NCBI GenBank assembly: GCA_015680685.1
Contig: MNCI01020228.1
Coordinates: 133,095 to 197,094, forward strand
Origin: Gnetum montanum
Lineage: Eukaryota > Streptophyta > Gnetopsida > Gnetales > Gnetaceae
Direction of reading: 5' to 3'
DNA: 64,000 bases
How positions within the stretch are numbered: position 1 is the first letter of the stretch; every line of letters begins with the position of its first letter. The position numbers and the translations under genes were made by a program. The notes beneath the pieces were generated by a model. The model ran no database searches. It had not been told where the DNA came from and saw nothing but the letters and a program-made list of their open reading frames with translations. Positions 11,451 to 22,560 of the stretch are shown here, one piece after another.

Positions 11451-12782
11451 CTTGCTAGAAAATTTATAAGTATATGATTTGAGAAGTCCAAATTATTTTT
11501 GATTCAATCTTACATTATTTATGAAGTGTTATGTCTAGAGTAGGGAATTTTTGGAATAATTGTTTAGAGTATCTCTTATATTCATTTTGAACTTGATGTA
11601 ATTGATTTTAAGAAAATATGTGGTGTAGCACTTGTAATAATTTCTTTTGGATTTTTATATTACTTTCAATAGCCCTTAAATCTTGCTTGGTTTGAACTTC
11701 TTGTGATGATCTATTTTTTAGCTCATGCGCTTTGGAATATTTGAGCCATTTCTTTGATGCTTTTGGTATAAGTCATGAATCATAAGTAGACACGTTTTTG
11801 AAAATTCCATTAATATTACTAATTGGTGACTTTGTCTCCATATTTGATCTTAATGATGATCTATATTTGTGGTACTTTGGTGATATATGACAATTACTTG
11901 AAAAATACAAGATGATCTTAAAAGCCCAAGGAAAGTTGCACATGTGTAGGGAGAGATTGTTCCTCATTATCGTTTGTCATCTTAGAGGTCACCAATGTAG
12001 GGGGTGGGGGGGTGTCTTTGGAGGCTTCTACCAAGAAACACTAAAGCAACAAAATACCACATTTCAAAAATGATTAAGAATTCATGTAAGGGTATGGTAC
12101 AACATCCAAGGTAAAGGTAGAATTAAATCTTGGTTAAGATATCTTATAGACATTTTATTTTATGATAGTTACTATTTGAACATCTTATTAAGAATTTGCT
12201 TGGCTATTTTTTGACATCAGCTTATTTTGATTTGGTATTTGTCCTCATTTATGAGAACCTAATATTATTTACACAAGCATTTCCTTTCTCTCTTACCATA
12301 AATTTAGTTTCATGATGCTTTCAAAGGAGTTGAGTACTGATGGAATCATGAAATATTGGTTTAACTAATGACTTTATTGGTTCAGAAAGATAGGTTACTT
12401 GGTCCAAAATTCTTAGAATTTAAATTTCAATAAGGGGTAGCTCCTATTTGTTTTGACATCATTAGCCCTATGACAATAATGCTAAGAGATGTTTTTTTCT
12501 CTTCACTAAATGTTGGCATCTCTATGGCAATACAACTTGCTATGAATATATCTTCCCTTGACTACTTTATGCCCTCTCTTATGAATATGGAATAAATTAA
12601 AGTAAGAAGTACTCATATTTCTTTTATGAAGAGCTGTTAGGTAGTTTTTGAAATGATTGATAATATTCTTGAACGTTCCCAAAATATTTGTGATCAATAT
12701 GAATTTTTTAAAAATGTTTTATTTGAAAAATGATATCTCTTTAGAGATAGGTTTATGAGCTTTATCCTTTTTGATGTTGTTC
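11451..12782. other. no gene seen; internal part of the copia-like element
   Basis: AT-rich with no frame above about 65 codons. I found no GAG-pre-integrase, integrase, RT or RNase H motif on either strand. A run of G (12000-12014) is the only unusual composition. Confidence 0.5.
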
Positions 12783-12796
12783 AAAAAGGGGGAGAT
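12783..12796 (+). other. polypurine-rich tract near the 3' LTR (copia-like)
   Basis: AAAAAGGGGGAGAT is the purine tract typical of plant copia elements, where it usually abuts the 3' LTR. Here about 100 bp separate it from the LTR start at 12901, so a later insertion or a second tract (AAAAATGGGAAGA at 12888-12900) may be the functional one. Confidence 0.45.
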
Positions 12797-12900
12797 AATA
12801 GCCAATGGATTTTATGGATTTTTTTTTTTTTGTAGATGTATGTTTGAATGTCAACTAATCCATTTTCCTAAGTTTTGAACATCACCAAAAATGGGAAGAC

Positions 12901-14080
12901 TGTTGACCTATTGGTATGTCAAAAATTTAATGAAAATGGAGATAAAAAATGTTTGTATGCTTATGATTAGAGAACAGGTACAAAGAATTCACAAGAAGAT
13001 GAGGAGATGACATCTACAAAGAAATTTTAAGATGAATACTCAAGGAATGAACTGGTTAAGATAAAAGGAGAGCTCAAAGAAGGTCTCAAGAAAGCATGCA
13101 AAAGTTAGAACAAGGAACATGGATTTCAAATGGAAAGGAAACTAAAGAAAGACATCTCCAAAAAAATAGTATCTGTCTTGGTCGAAGTGAAGGAAAGTTA
13201 GAAAGATGTCTCCAAAGAACAACAAACGTCTTGGCTTAATTGAAGATTACTCAAACAAAGACATCTTTGAAAAATAGAAGACATCTTCTTGGTGAGAAGG
13301 ATGTCTTCCTGAAGACATCTCTACAAAGATGTCTTTCCTAAAGAAAAGTCATCACTCCCTAATGTAGAAAGATGTCTCAGCCTTGAAGAAGATGTCTCCA
13401 GTGATCATAAGATAGTTGTTGCATGAATTCTGAGGTGATTTCGGAAACATATTAGCTGTAATAATACTTCATTCCATTACGAAATGTACAAGCATTATGT
13501 ACTTTTAAGTGTAATTATCAAGCAATAATTGCAATCATCATTCTCTTGTTATTTTTCCTCATCATACTATCTTTTGTTTGTTGTAATTGGTCAAAGTGAG
13601 ATATGCCTCAAAGTACAAGGATTAGTAAACTTAGTTACATTTATCGCTTGTAATTTTTGTTCTCTTTTATTGCCTTGTAGGGTTGATGTGCTTCTTGCAA
13701 GAAGGAAGCTTGCTTGAGCTTATCAGGATACTATGAAATTAAGTGTTGGTATAGTAGCACAACACTCTAGAGTGGAGCTCAAGTTGTAAAGGTTTTGGGA
13801 TCTTGGAAACCACATTTCTAAGCTTGTTGGGACCTTGCAAGGTTGAGTGGATTTGTGATGTCAAATCACTCTAGAGTAGAGCTTAGAGCTTGTATAGGGT
13901 GTAGTACCCTTCAAACCACATTTGAGAGCAATAAAGTATGGAGGTGTGCTAGTAAACTATCCTCTGAGTGTGGACTACCCTAGTTGGGAAACCACATTAA
14001 ATTTGGTGTGTGTGCTTTGTCTCAACAATTTTTAATTTGGGAAACTTATTCATCCACCCTTCTAAGTTTAATGATCCTCA
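12901..14080 (+). repeat. 3' LTR of the copia-like element, 1,180 bp
   Basis: Begins TGTTGACCTATTGGTATG and ends AATGATCCTCA, followed by the duplication ATGGA. It contains a 13.11-13.56 kb block, absent from the 5' LTR, in which GACATCT and its reverse complement AGATGTC recur many times. Confidence 0.8.
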
Positions 14081-14085
14081 ATGGA
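14081..14085. repeat. right target-site duplication of the copia-like element (ATGGA)
   Basis: Partner of ATGGT at 8987-8991. Athila-like gag sequence resumes on its right side. Confidence 0.55.
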
Positions 14086-14617
14086 CTCATCTATGCTCCA
14101 TTTGATACCTTTTATCTTGTTTTTTATATCTATTGCTATCTTCATCATAACCCCTTAGTGAAGCTCTCTTCATCATAACTAGAAAATGAATATCAAGAGG
14201 AAGATGGTAAACTAGAAGAACTACCATGGCTCCTATATCTCCCCCTATGATCCCTTGGTTCATCTCTTCTAGGTTTGGTGAAGGTCCTAAGCCTTAGGAT
14301 CCTCCTTATACTAGGACTTGTTCCATCCCCTCTAGGATTATCTTTGATAGTTGAACATAATCTTTGGTAGTAAGGGTTGGAATGAGCATATGAAACTTCT
14401 ACTTATAGTGGTTCACTTCAATTTTCTTTAATATAGATCCTATCATTTCTCCTACAAATGTTCTCATCATGTAATGGACTATTGATCCTATGTGAAGTAG
14501 ACATGTTTTCAGTTAATATGTATGTGGCTTAAAATATTAATATTTTTGACAAGATAAATCATTAATAATTTTTACAAGAAATTTTTATAATATAAATAAT
14601 CTAAATAAATAGCATCA
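14086..14617 (-). pseudogene. Gag N-terminal part of element 2
   Basis: The minus strand from about 14420 to 14140 has the basic, Arg/Ser-rich and Tyr-rich sequence seen in the same place after the primer site in the copies at 4530-4270 and 17600-17960. It is cut off from the rest of gag (8986 downward) by the copia-like insertion. No long open frame survives. Confidence 0.5.
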
Positions 14618-14634
14618 TCCCCAACAACAATACC
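14618..14634 (-). other. primer binding site, tRNA-Asp type (element 2)
   Basis: On the minus strand TGGTATTGTTGTTGGGGA follows the LTR end CTCATCA plus one base. It matches the Athila tRNA-Asp site with several transitions. Confidence 0.65.
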
Positions 14635-14635
14635 A

Positions 14636-15610
14636 ATGATGAGTAGCAAAGTGTTCCCTATGTTTAACCATATGGATTAAAAGCATGCATGCATACATGA
14701 TTTGATTAAATTTTGTGGATGGGACTAGTATAGTATCTAGATCATTAAGCATTTATCATAGGTCATTGTCTTCCCACTTGGACTAGTATTAGCTTTATCA
14801 TGTATAGTTTAGTCCAAAGTGAAACCTATGATTATCGATGTTATTAGGGCCTTAAAAAAAACTAAATACTAACATAGAAATTAATTATTTCATCTAATTA
14901 ATAATAAAATTAAATCCTAAAATATCCTAAAAATGATTAGTGTTCTTTTCTAGCTTGTCATAAAGATCCTAAACTCACATATCCACTACTAGGATTATCA
15001 AGTGTTATGCTACCTTGCGAACCAAGCAATAACGCTATTGGAATTATTAAGTGAATATGTGTTTATGCTAAAAACTAGTCACACTCATTCTACCAATTGA
15101 TTAATGTGCATAAAAATGTAAATATTAACTAAATACATCAAAAGTAATTTGCATCGAAAATAAATCTATTCTAAGTTAAAGTGTTGCAAGGAATATGAAT
15201 TAGTCTTGATCTTATTGTCATTCATGAAATGTGTCCAAGTACAATGCTGCTTGAATAAGATGTACAAATGACTCAAATCCATGCTATGAACACTGACTAA
15301 CTATTTGCCAAGATCACGTTGTTGATCAAATGATGCCAAATACATTATGGATGCTTGCATATTTATAAGCAAATAAGAACACTACATCGACTAGGATGTG
15401 TTAACTCATTTGGTACATCAATGGGGATGCATTGACAAGGATGTATCAACGTAGATAAGTTATAATGGATGTGATATAGCTTCTACGATATAGTAGCCAA
15501 TTGAGATGCATCGACAGGGATGCATCAATGCAAATGTAACATAGCATCTATAATATAGCATTTTCGATATCTCAACTAATTGATACACTTGACAGAATGA
15601 TGCTTCATCA
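14636..15610 (-). repeat. LTR 2 (Athila-like), 975 bp
   Basis: Plus-strand ends TGATGAGTAG...CTTCATCA match the family termini. It shares the U5 words (GGATTACCAAG/GTGTTATGCTA) and the U3 inverted ATGCATTGATG words (15395-15545). Just outside the U3 end, minus-strand CATGGGGATA resembles the polypurine tract found next to the LTR at 32364-33166. The LTR may therefore also have been a 3' LTR in an earlier tandem arrangement. Confidence 0.75.
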
Positions 15611-16052
15611 TATCCCCATGACTCAGCTACCTAAGATATCAAGTTTTATCAATTTTTCTTTTATATTTTTCCTATGATGTGCATTATACATAAGGTTAAA
15701 TATGACATATATTTGACAATTTTCATGACATTTGGGAATAACATGTTATAATTGGTATCAAAGATAATGACATGCTAGGGTGAACCAAAATCAAGGACAA
15801 ACCAAAATCCATGAAGAACTATGAGCCACGATTTAGGACAAACCTTGAACCATTACTAGAAATGCATCATGTCTAAGACGAATCACTAGAAGTGAAAAAC
15901 ATAACCTATGAAGATGCTTTTCCACTACATCAATTCATGCAAATACTAGATGATCTGATTCTAATGATATTAGATAATGGACTAATAAGGTACATAACTA
16001 CATGAGATTTTGGATGAGACAAGATAGTCAAGAAATAAAATTAAAGGGTAAT
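15611..16052. other. no gene; spacer between two head-to-head LTRs
   Basis: It separates LTR 2 (-) from LTR 3 (+), so two U3 ends face each other. An isolated TGGTATCAAAGA (15753-15764, +) is a near match to the initiator tRNA-Met primer site and may be the relic of another element. Nothing coding is seen. Confidence 0.45.
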
Positions 16053-16951
16053 TGATGAAACGTCAAATAAGGCAATTGTGTTGATGCATGGCCATTAACA
16101 TTACCTTATCAACGCATCTCAAGATGCATTGGAACATGTGTGGTGACGCTAATTTAGTTGTTTCCTATATAAGTATGCACATGTACTACATTTATGATAG
16201 TGTTTGGTTGATACCTTAGCATGTACTACACTTTTGTAGTTTCTTTCTGTAGAAATTAGTAACATTTTTCCTCTGGGTGCCCATAGCATGGATCAAATTG
16301 ATTATATGACATTTTATTTGAGTGCAATATGTACCTAGGTATAATTTCATGAACAACAATAAAATCAAGATTTCTTCCATCCATTACAACACTTGGACTA
16401 GTTTAACTTTATTTTCCAACATTTTACTTTAAATGTAATTTACTTTATTATTGTGAATATTTAATATTCTCATTTGTAATTAATGTGAGCACAACCACTT
16501 TGAGCATAATATAATAGCACTTGGTAATTCCAATAGTGGATACTTGGTACACCTAACAATTACACCCAATAGTAAACACTTGGTAACCAAATAGTGTTAG
16601 TATATGTTTAAGATGTGTGTGAAAAGTGGAAATGGATGGTTCATGTTTAGGATAGTTTAATTAAGTAATTAGTTAAATTAAATACTTAAAATTTTCATTC
16701 ATTCAATCATTCTACAAGATAAAAGAAAATAATAAAAAGTATAAAAACAAATATTGTATGCCTCAATTATACTTAACTGTATGAATAAAGTAACATAAGT
16801 GGGATTAGAAAGACAACAACTAGTAACCATATCTTTCACCATCTAAGGATATAGGCTACTTAGGTAAAAGAAGTTTATGAAATTCAACCAGATCATGTGT
16901 ATATGCTAGTGATTTGTATACTTGGGTGTACGGAATACCTGCTACTCATCA
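16053..16951 (+). repeat. LTR 3 (Athila-like), 899 bp
   Basis: Starts TGATGAAACG and ends CTACTCATCA. A TATA-like CCTATATAAG lies near 16167, followed by R/U5 words shared with LTR 4 (e.g. CACTTGGTAATTCCAA...). The primer site follows after one base. Confidence 0.8.
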
Positions 16952-16952
16952 T

Positions 16953-16970
16953 TGGTGTCATTGTTGAGGA
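16953..16970 (+). other. primer binding site, tRNA-Asp type (element 3)
   Basis: TGGTGTCATTGTTGAGGA matches the Athila tRNA-Asp site TGGCGCCGTTGCCGGGGA with transitions only. Confidence 0.7.
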
Positions 16971-17109
16971 CTCATTTTAGCTAAGTACACTAAGTATTTT
17001 TAGATAGTGAAATCATACAAAGTCATTATAAAAGTATATAAAAAATCATCTCTTATAAAATTAATAATAATATTTTATTAAGGCACATGATATAAGGACA
17101 AACTAAGAT

Positions 17110-18700
17110 GACTTCTTTTCACAAGATTGATTCATCACCAACTAATGACTCTAACCAATACGATGAACCTCGAAAGGATGTTGATGAGATTCCTCATAAA
17201 CTAAAGGTGGTCTATGCACATCTAGATCCCTATTATCTATACTGCACTTTTATCCTCCATTAGGATAAGAAGCTATGCTAGAGATATTTGGAGGATAATG
17301 TTATGTTGCTCATGATCATTCTATTCCTTCCATGTTCATGATAGCTCTCATGAAGGTGGGGCTTGAACCAATAGCCCTAGACTACTAAATGAAGGAGCAT
17401 CTTTGCAGATATTATCAACTAAAAGAGGGCTATCTTAGAAAATATAAATACATGGAGGCTTGCCACAAAGCCTCCAAGGGTAAATAGTTCCCAATATCAT
17501 TGTTTTTGTAATCACAAAAGGAGGGCTAGAATTTCCATTAGGATAATCTAAATACCAAGGTCCTCCTCCCTTCAGCAAGGATAACACAAATTATCAATGG
17601 TTACAATCAACCTTGGTGAATCACCAAGGTGAGGAGAGAATTGATTCTAAGACTAGAATAACCTCAAGGCCAAGGTCTCTAAACCATTTACCAGGAGAAC
17701 AACCAAGGGATCAAAGGAGAAGGATGAGTCAACACCACTTGCATAGTCCTCCACCTTTATCATCCTTCTCATCATCAAACTTTGATAAGAGGAAACATGA
17801 CTGAGACCAAAGAGAAATGATCAAGATTGAGATGAAGATGATAGAAGGATCCATATTAGAGATGGTAGGAGAGAGCATATATAACAATAGGAAGAGAAAG
17901 AGCATCATCAGGAAAGATGACATAGTAGGCCACATCATAGGAGAAATGGCCATGGCAAGGGTTACCATGATTATAATGACCATGATAAGCCACTGCTTGC
18001 TATGAGAAGCATGATAAATATTTTATAAGAAATTCATATTTCTACAAAGCATTAAAGTAATGGCCAAATCAAACAACTTAATATGAACATCTCTAAATTT
18101 TAAGGAGGATATAATGCTAATTTACAACATCATCTACAAGCCTTCCATGATGCCTTTGTCTTAAAAAAATATTAAAAATAAGGGGTAGGAACCCAAACTA
18201 TTTTCCAAGACACTTATAAAAAATATAAAATTTTATATCATTCCTTGGAGCTAGAGTCTATTCATAGATGAAGTACAATGTTGAAGTTGTTCAATGGTAA
18301 ATATCTAATGTACTTCAGGATCTCCAAGTTGAGAAAAAAAATTCAAGGATGGAAACAAGGTAATTATGAATCCCTTAATGTAGCCCTAGGTAGGAATTAC
18401 TTGCTTTTGCACTGATGCTTAGGCCATGGTTTCTCAAAGGGAACAACTTTGCCACATGATAGATGGACTTAGAAATAAAACCAAAGATACTCTTGGGGTT
18501 TATGCCCAAGGAAGCCTATTAGAGATGAAGGCTCATCAAATCCAAAGGCTCATTGATCAAGTGGCCAAGGAAGAAGGAGAACTCAAAAAAAGAAAAAGTG
18601 TAGAGGAGCACAATAGAAATCCCTTCATTCAAAAAAGAAAGTATGTTTCAATGATCTTGAGGAGGAAGAACCACTAGATGAAGTGGTATAGAGAAAAACC
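17110..18700 (+). pseudogene. Gag of element 3, decayed and 3'-truncated
   Basis: Open pieces at 17613-17804 (RPRSLNHLPGEQPRDQRRRM, then a Ser-rich run) and 18426-18677 (LCHMIDGLRNKTKDTLGVYA, then IQRLIDQVAKEEGELKKRKS) match the gag blocks of the other copies here; the second matches 25735-25930 closely. The basic Arg/Asp/His-rich part probably contacts RNA. Stops and frameshifts separate the pieces. Confidence 0.7.
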
Positions 18701-18707
18701 GTTTGAT

Positions 18708-19492
18708 GCATAGCCCTACATCCAACCATACGAATCACTAGTGTGTACATGTGATTCAATCAACTTTTGTGGACTATGTTTTACCTAAATGCCCTATATT
18801 CTTAGATGGTGAAAGACATTGTTACTAGTCATTGTCTTCCCAATCATCACTTGTATTAACTCGTTTGTATGGTTAAATGTGATTGAGATGTAAGATATTT
18901 ATTTTTATAACTTTTTATAACTTTTTGTTTCTACAAAATAATTAAATAAAGGAATTTTTAATATTTAAATTAAATAATCAATTAACTAAATTATCCTAAA
19001 TGTGTTTTCACTTTTTGTACATATCTTGAATGTATATTAACACCACTAGATTACCAAGTATAATAAATCACACTCAAAGTGGTTGCACTCACATTAATTA
19101 TAAATTATAATATTAAATATTTAATAACAAGAAATTAATTTTCATTCAAAGTAAATTAATAGAAAGTAAAGTTAAGCTAATCCAAGTGCTATAATGGATG
19201 GANNNNNNTGTGTTTAGGTACATATTGCACTTAAATAAAATGTCATACAATCACTTCAATCCATACTATGGACACTCAAAGAGAAAATTTTACTAACGTC
19301 TATACAAAGAAACTACAAGACTCTAGCCAAGGTAATGATTGAATGATGCCATAAATGCAATAGGTGTGTGCATTTATATAGGAAGTGACTGCATTAGCAT
19401 CAGTGCATAAGCACCAACGCATATTGAGATCCATTGATGAGGATGCATTGACAAGGAGACATCAATGTAGTCACCTTATTAAAATTTCATCT
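18708..19492 (-). repeat. LTR 6 (Athila-like), U5 end truncated
   Basis: The family words ACATCCAACCATACGAATCA, GGTTAAATGTGATTGAG and the U3 inverted GATGCATTGAC words (19430-19470) run from just after the expected TGATGAG end to TTTCATCT (for CTTCATCA). The junction at 18707/18708 joins the gag of element 3, so it is a rearrangement or insertion breakpoint. Confidence 0.7.
19203..19208. other. six undetermined bases (N)
   Basis: A run of six N inside LTR 6 marks an unresolved or joined position in the assembly. Continuity across it is not proven by the sequence. Confidence 0.95.
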
Positions 19493-19639
19493 TACCTCCA
19501 CAACTGACTAAAAACTTGTCCTTTACTGAATAAAAATGGGATTGAATTTCTTACAAAATTTGGAGAAGTATGGAAATTTATTAACTAATTAAATAACTAA
19601 CTAAATTTGAGTCCTACATTTATAAAAAAAGGATTGTAT

Positions 19640-22560
19640 AGTTTACAAAAATAATGTTGGACTTCTTATTACAAAATTTAGCAAGCTCCCAACCAAATAA
19701 TGGTGGTTGAAATGAAGTCTTCATACCATGCCTAAAGGTGAAGGTTTTTGTGGCATGGAGGATCCTTCATCATGTCACAGTGCTATTGGTGATTAAGGGT
19801 ATCATATCACTACTTCTACTACTACCAAAAACTAGAAGACATTCAAGAGTACCTTCATCTTCTCTTTTTTCTTGCGTGGATCATGGATAGTCTAGGCTAT
19901 TTCAACTAGATGTGCTTCTTCTGAAATAGTCCACAAGAATGATAGTGATGGAAACATCTACTTCATGTTAATAAACTAGGCTATAAATTATTTATGCTCA
20001 ATGTTGAACATATGGACATGGTTCTAAAATTTCTTTTAGTCACTTATTTTGATGGCCAAGTTCTCAACAACAGATCATTGATCAGTAAACTTTCTTCTAA
20101 GAACTTCAAGCTCTACATTGCTCACTTCCAACTTCTTTTTGTCTCCTTGTGAAGCTTGAACTCTGCCTCATAAACAAGGTAAGAGTTAGCCACATATTTC
20201 TATTATTCTGTCTTAGGCCTTCCCATAGTCAGCATTTTCAAGTTTGTATAATGAAGGTTGGCAAACTCCATATACTTTATTATCTCATCAATTTTAACTC
20301 CATTAGGTAAATTTCTTCATGGTTATATGCATTAGGTCCATTGAATATGGACTACCATGCATCACCTCTTTATTGGAATTATTTGATCATCTCACTTACC
20401 TTTGTCTTAGCCAACTTGATTTCTTTCTTGATAACCTTCTTAAGCATTCTAACCTAGCTCCCATAGTGGTTCTTCGCTCATTCATATTTCAAGGCTTCAT
20501 TTTTCTAGGTAGCAATCTCAATAGAACTCTTCTAGTGAATGGTCCAAACCTCTTCCATCAAGATATTTTTTTTCTCTATAGCCAACCTCCTCATATTCAA
20601 GTTCACCTTGAAAAGCTATTCCTACTACTAGCAAATATATTCTATCATTTGATCCTTCTACTAACTAGCATTCTAAAGGTGATGGTTGTTATGGATTAGC
20701 ATCAAGTTTTTTTTGTAAAATTAATGAGGGTCACTGTCAGTGTTATTCACTATCGCTTCTAACAATGACACATTAAAAATGGTCATCTCCTTAGCATTCT
20801 TGGTCTCTTAGTATTTCTATTGAAGTTACTAAAAAGCTTCATTTCTTGTCATCCTGGGCCTAAGAATGATAGGATCAAAGAAAGGGCCCTTAGTTTTTCA
20901 ACCTTTTTGGTCAACCATTGATTGCTAGTAGTGGCCACCTCAAGTTATGCTTTGGTAATTAATAACTTGCCCCACATATCTAGTAGCTATAACTGGGTTG
21001 TTGATAGGTCTTCTAGAAGATCAAAGATGTCTAGAAGTGATTGCCTAGCTCTCATTGGTCATTCCAACATTTTCTCAAGTTGTACAGTGCTCATCCTTCC
21101 ACTCCCTACTCATGTTGGTGCATGTATATCTGTCATAGTAGTAATATCAAGAACAGATGCACTAGGAACATTTAGAACTTCTCCAACATGGTTTTCCACC
21201 ACCTCTACCACTAACTCTTATCTCTTGCATAGCATGACTAGGACCATTACGTTTTTGCTTTCTTCCAACATTATAAAGAAGGTTATTGCATTTCTAAAAA
21301 TTTTAAAAACTCTTTTCTTGGAATAGACACAGTTACCTCTATGGAATTAGGATTAGATCGAGCAAGTATCTAGTTTCTTTGTGCTAAGAACAATGACACC
21401 ATCTTACTGTCCAACAAGTTTATGGTCCTTATGACCTTGTTGAAATGGCTTATGGTTGGATGATACATCAAGGGTTCACTATCATCTCTAAAGGCTTGTT
21501 GTTATTGTAGCTATTTCTTCCTAAGTTTCATAAGGTGTTCAAAAGCTACAAGCATCTTTGGTATTATCTTTGGTGCTATAGATGGTGGTATTTCCTCTTA
21601 TTGAAGCTTGGCAATAGTATTGTATTTTGCCATCTCATGCCATGATGTCAAAGAAGCATGGTGGATCATATCATTAGAATAGCAGGCTACTGCTTCCCTA
21701 TTGCATAGTTTTTTGATCAATTATAAGAAGGGAATTATCTTCCTACTCTTTTTATTCTCCTTAAAAAATTTTTCTATCCTAAAGAAGATGAGTTGTGGTA
21801 GGTTAACTAGAAATTTCTTACTTAGAGTCGCACATGCCCTAGTGGAGAAGGCTATGACCTTACATGACCTCATCATTAAATTAAAGTAATAGATGATAAT
21901 TTTGAAGTATGCTTGATCCACTTTTCTTAGGGAATTGTACTCTTTATGGTCCACTCCATAGCACCACTAGATCCATTCTTTCTTGGTCTCTAAGCCAACT
22001 TACATGGATATTTCTTCTAGCTTTATCCCAAAGATTGAAATTCTGAGAGTTGTTGCAATGGTCTCAACTAAGGAGGAGATATTGATGTGCTTTAATTTAA
22101 CAAAGAAATATCCTTATTGGTTGTTCCAAAAGAGATAGGTTTCCCCCATGTACCATTTCCCACTGTTGAAGAGAATGGGCCATAATAGAGACCTTAAAGT
22201 TATGTCTAGACCTCTTTTGATGGAAATTCTAGAAATGTTCTAATGTTCAGATCCTACAAGATGGAGCTATAAATCTCTTTAGTATGGATCTTTTCTAGGA
22301 AAGCTTTCATGAGTTTGACCTCAAGATTAGATCTTGGCCTTAGGACTTTACCCTATTTGGATTGACCTATCTTTGTAGTAGGAATCTATCTAATAAATTC
22401 TACTTTAGGTTCCTCCGATAGGGCCCTGGTACATGTGTAGTCTTGACTACTTACTCTTGGGGTTTTTGTTGCTATTATTATTATTGTTAGTTTCTTCCTC
22501 CTCATGGTTGCTTCTCCTTGGGCTGCAATGGCCCTCTTGCTTGTGATCCTCTCTTAGATT
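19640..22560 (-). pseudogene. 3' ORF of element 6: transposon-associated protein with coiled-coil C-terminus, decayed
   Basis: The minus strand in shifting frames begins near 22530 with a Lys/Arg-rich start, then TCTRALSEEPK and LMKAFLEKIHTKEIYSS. A middle part contains SNDMIHHASLTSWHEMA. A part near 21000 has VVENHVGEVLNVPS, parallel to the VADHIKESFNVPI block of the copy at 33349-35585. The rest is Lys/Glu/Leu-rich and coiled-coil-like. The plus frames 20319-20699 and 20922-21326 are shadows of it. An ORF between pol and the 3' LTR is where Athila elements carry their so-called env-like gene, but I see no signal peptide or clear membrane segment, so no envelope function is claimed. Confidence 0.5.

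Larger units (their letters stand above)
8992..14080 (+). mobile_element. copia-like gag-only LTR element (TR-GAG type)
   Basis: Direct LTRs at 8992-9688 and 12901-14080 start TGTTGACC and end GATCCTCA and are flanked by a near-perfect 5-bp duplication (ATGGT/ATGGA). A degenerate initiator-tRNA-Met primer site follows the 5' LTR, and a purine-rich GGGGGAGATA lies upstream of the 3' LTR. The internal part encodes only a decayed Gag of the UBN2/copia type (9740-11450). The remaining 1.4 kb shows no protease, integrase or RT motif and is too short for a copia pol. It is non-autonomous, inserted into an older Athila-like element. Confidence 0.75.
6069..15610 (-). mobile_element. Athila-like element 2, pol deleted, split by a copia-like insertion
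   Basis: Minus-strand order: 5' LTR (15610-14636), primer site, gag start (14617-14086), interruption by the copia-like element (8992-14080), rest of gag (8986 to about 6750), then at about 6660-6690 the sequence GTCATGGGGGAG, which in the plus copy lies just after integrase (30605). PR, RT, RH and IN are therefore missing between gag and the 3' region, so this is a non-autonomous deletion derivative. The probable 3' LTR is the one at 5136-6068. Confidence 0.65.
16053..18707 (+). mobile_element. Athila-like element 3: 5' LTR and gag only
   Basis: Plus-strand order: LTR (16053-16951), one spacer base, tRNA-Asp-type primer site, then gag to about 18700. It stops at the DEVV...RKT block and runs straight into a minus-strand LTR (18708). 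Protease, pol and 3' LTR are absent. Confidence 0.75.
18708..22560 (-). mobile_element. Athila-like element 6: 3' LTR and adjacent coiled-coil ORF region
   Basis: A minus-strand LTR (18708-19492, missing about 20 bp of its end) is followed at higher coordinates by GTGGAGGTA (minus), a polypurine tract where a 3' LTR expects one, and then by a decayed minus-strand coiled-coil ORF to about 22560. The arrangement is the same as at 32364-35585. Gag-pol of this element is not in the window. Confidence 0.6.

Noticed and set aside
20319-21326. plus-strand ORFs of 126 and 134 codons
   Set aside because: They are shadows of the minus-strand coiled-coil ORF, rich in Leu/Ser/Phe as expected for the complement of Lys/Glu/Gln-rich sequence.
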